Shown: positions 23,284 through 23,573 of the stretch, in pieces
How positions within the stretch are numbered: position 1 is the first letter of the stretch
Layout of the letters: every line of letters starts with the position of its first letter
From: Firmicutes bacterium CAG:882
GTDB taxonomy: Bacteria > Bacillota > Clostridia > Lachnospirales > Lachnospiraceae
DNA: 23,573 nt
Assembly: GCA_000435595.1 (NCBI GenBank)
Contig: FR895440.1
Coordinates: forward strand, 8,223-31,795
Reading direction: 5' to 3'
The notes under the pieces: generated by a model
Database searches by the model: none
Seen by the model: only the letters and a program-made list of their open reading frames with translations
What the model was told of the DNA's origin: nothing
Made by a program: the position numbers and the translations under genes

Positions 23284-23573
23284 ATGTCAGTTAATTTTTC
23301 ACTTGAAGGCAAAGTAGCTTTAGTTACAGGTGCTTCTTACGGTATCGGTTTTGCAATCGCTTCCGCATACGCTAAGGCAGGCGCAACAATCTGCTTCAAC
23401 GATATTAAGCAGGAGTTAGTAGATAAGGGACTTGCAGCATACAAGGAGCTTGGTATCGAGGCTCACGGCTATGTATGTGACGTTACTAACGAGGAGCAGG
23501 TCAATGCACTCGTTGCTCAGATTGAGAAGGAAGTCGGCGTAATCGATATTCTTGTTAACAATGCAGGTATCAT
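23284..23573 (+). CDS. kduD: SDR dehydrogenase, KduD / gluconate 5-dehydrogenase-like (3' end outside window)
   Basis: The first 96 codons of a short-chain dehydrogenase run off the right edge. FSLEGKVALVTGASYGIG (5-22) is the NAD(P)-binding TGxxxGIG motif, and DILVNNAGI near residue 90 is the NNAG motif. The catalytic Ser/Tyr/Lys lie beyond the window. The start has AAAAAGGAGAATGAAAG upstream. Placement after kduI suggests 2-dehydro-3-deoxy-D-gluconate 5-dehydrogenase (KduD). The sequence also resembles clostridial gluconate 5-dehydrogenase (IdnO-type), and the visible part cannot separate them; I use kduD from context. Confidence 0.85.
   Translation, partial: MSVNFSLEGKVALVTGASYGIGFAIASAYAKAGATICFNDIKQELVDKGLAAYKELGIEAHGYVCDVTNEEQVNALVAQIEKEVGVIDILVNNAGI

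Noticed and set aside
1..23573. CRISPR array, transposon, prophage, tRNA or rRNA genes
   Set aside because: No regularly spaced repeats, transposase, integrase other than the XerD homologue, or RNA gene signature is seen; all long frames are core metabolic or sporulation genes.

Overview
The window is a densely packed bacterial chromosome segment carrying 22 protein genes. One is cut at the left edge (ispA) and one at the right edge (an SDR dehydrogenase next to kduI). Moderate GC, AGGAGG-type ribosome binding sites, sigma-A promoters with 17-bp spacers and the sporulation genes spo0A, spoIVB and spoIIM point to a spore-former-lineage Clostridia. Protein flavour and the kduI/dehydrogenase pair fit a Lachnospiraceae member that uses pectin or uronates (Lachnospira / Eubacterium eligens-like). 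The species is an inference.

Layout. (1) Positions 1-9170 hold ispA-dxs-tlyA-nadK-argR-recN-spoIVB-phosphodiesterase-spo0A, all on +. This is the Bacillus subtilis ispA-dxs-yqxC-ahrC-recN-spoIVB-spo0A order with nadK and a YfcE-like phosphodiesterase inserted. It links isoprenoid precursor supply, NADP synthesis, arginine control, DNA repair and sporulation. spo0A has its own promoter with a perfect-looking 0A box and a long inverted repeat upstream. (2) Positions 9171-13496 hold glgA (glycogen), a PLP aminotransferase, proC and a Nudix ADP-ribose pyrophosphatase. (3) Positions 13497-15250 hold spoIIM behind a good sigma-E-like promoter and a xerD homologue. xerD ends inside a strong bidirectional terminator and faces a convergent DAHP synthase gene on - (15269-16297). 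(4) A 324-bp divergent intergenic region with promoters both ways and several dyads precedes deoB-pdp-GH2-sir2. These four genes are almost contiguous and probably form one operon for nucleoside salvage plus an unexpected beta-galactosidase-like enzyme and a sirtuin. (5) kduI and the partial SDR gene (uronate catabolism) follow, behind their own extended -10 promoter.

Most of the window is conserved core genome. I see no transposon, phage, CRISPR, tRNA, rRNA or defence locus. The most unusual signal is the XerD homologue: it keeps the tyrosine nucleophile, but the first catalytic Arg is Lys, the HxxR His is Tyr, and the beta-hairpin that normally carries the catalytic Lys has none. Other points worth a second look are the regulatory architecture of spo0A, spoIIM, xerD and kduI, the mixed operon deoB-pdp-GH2-sir2, and an unusual zinc-knuckle spacing in the sirtuin.
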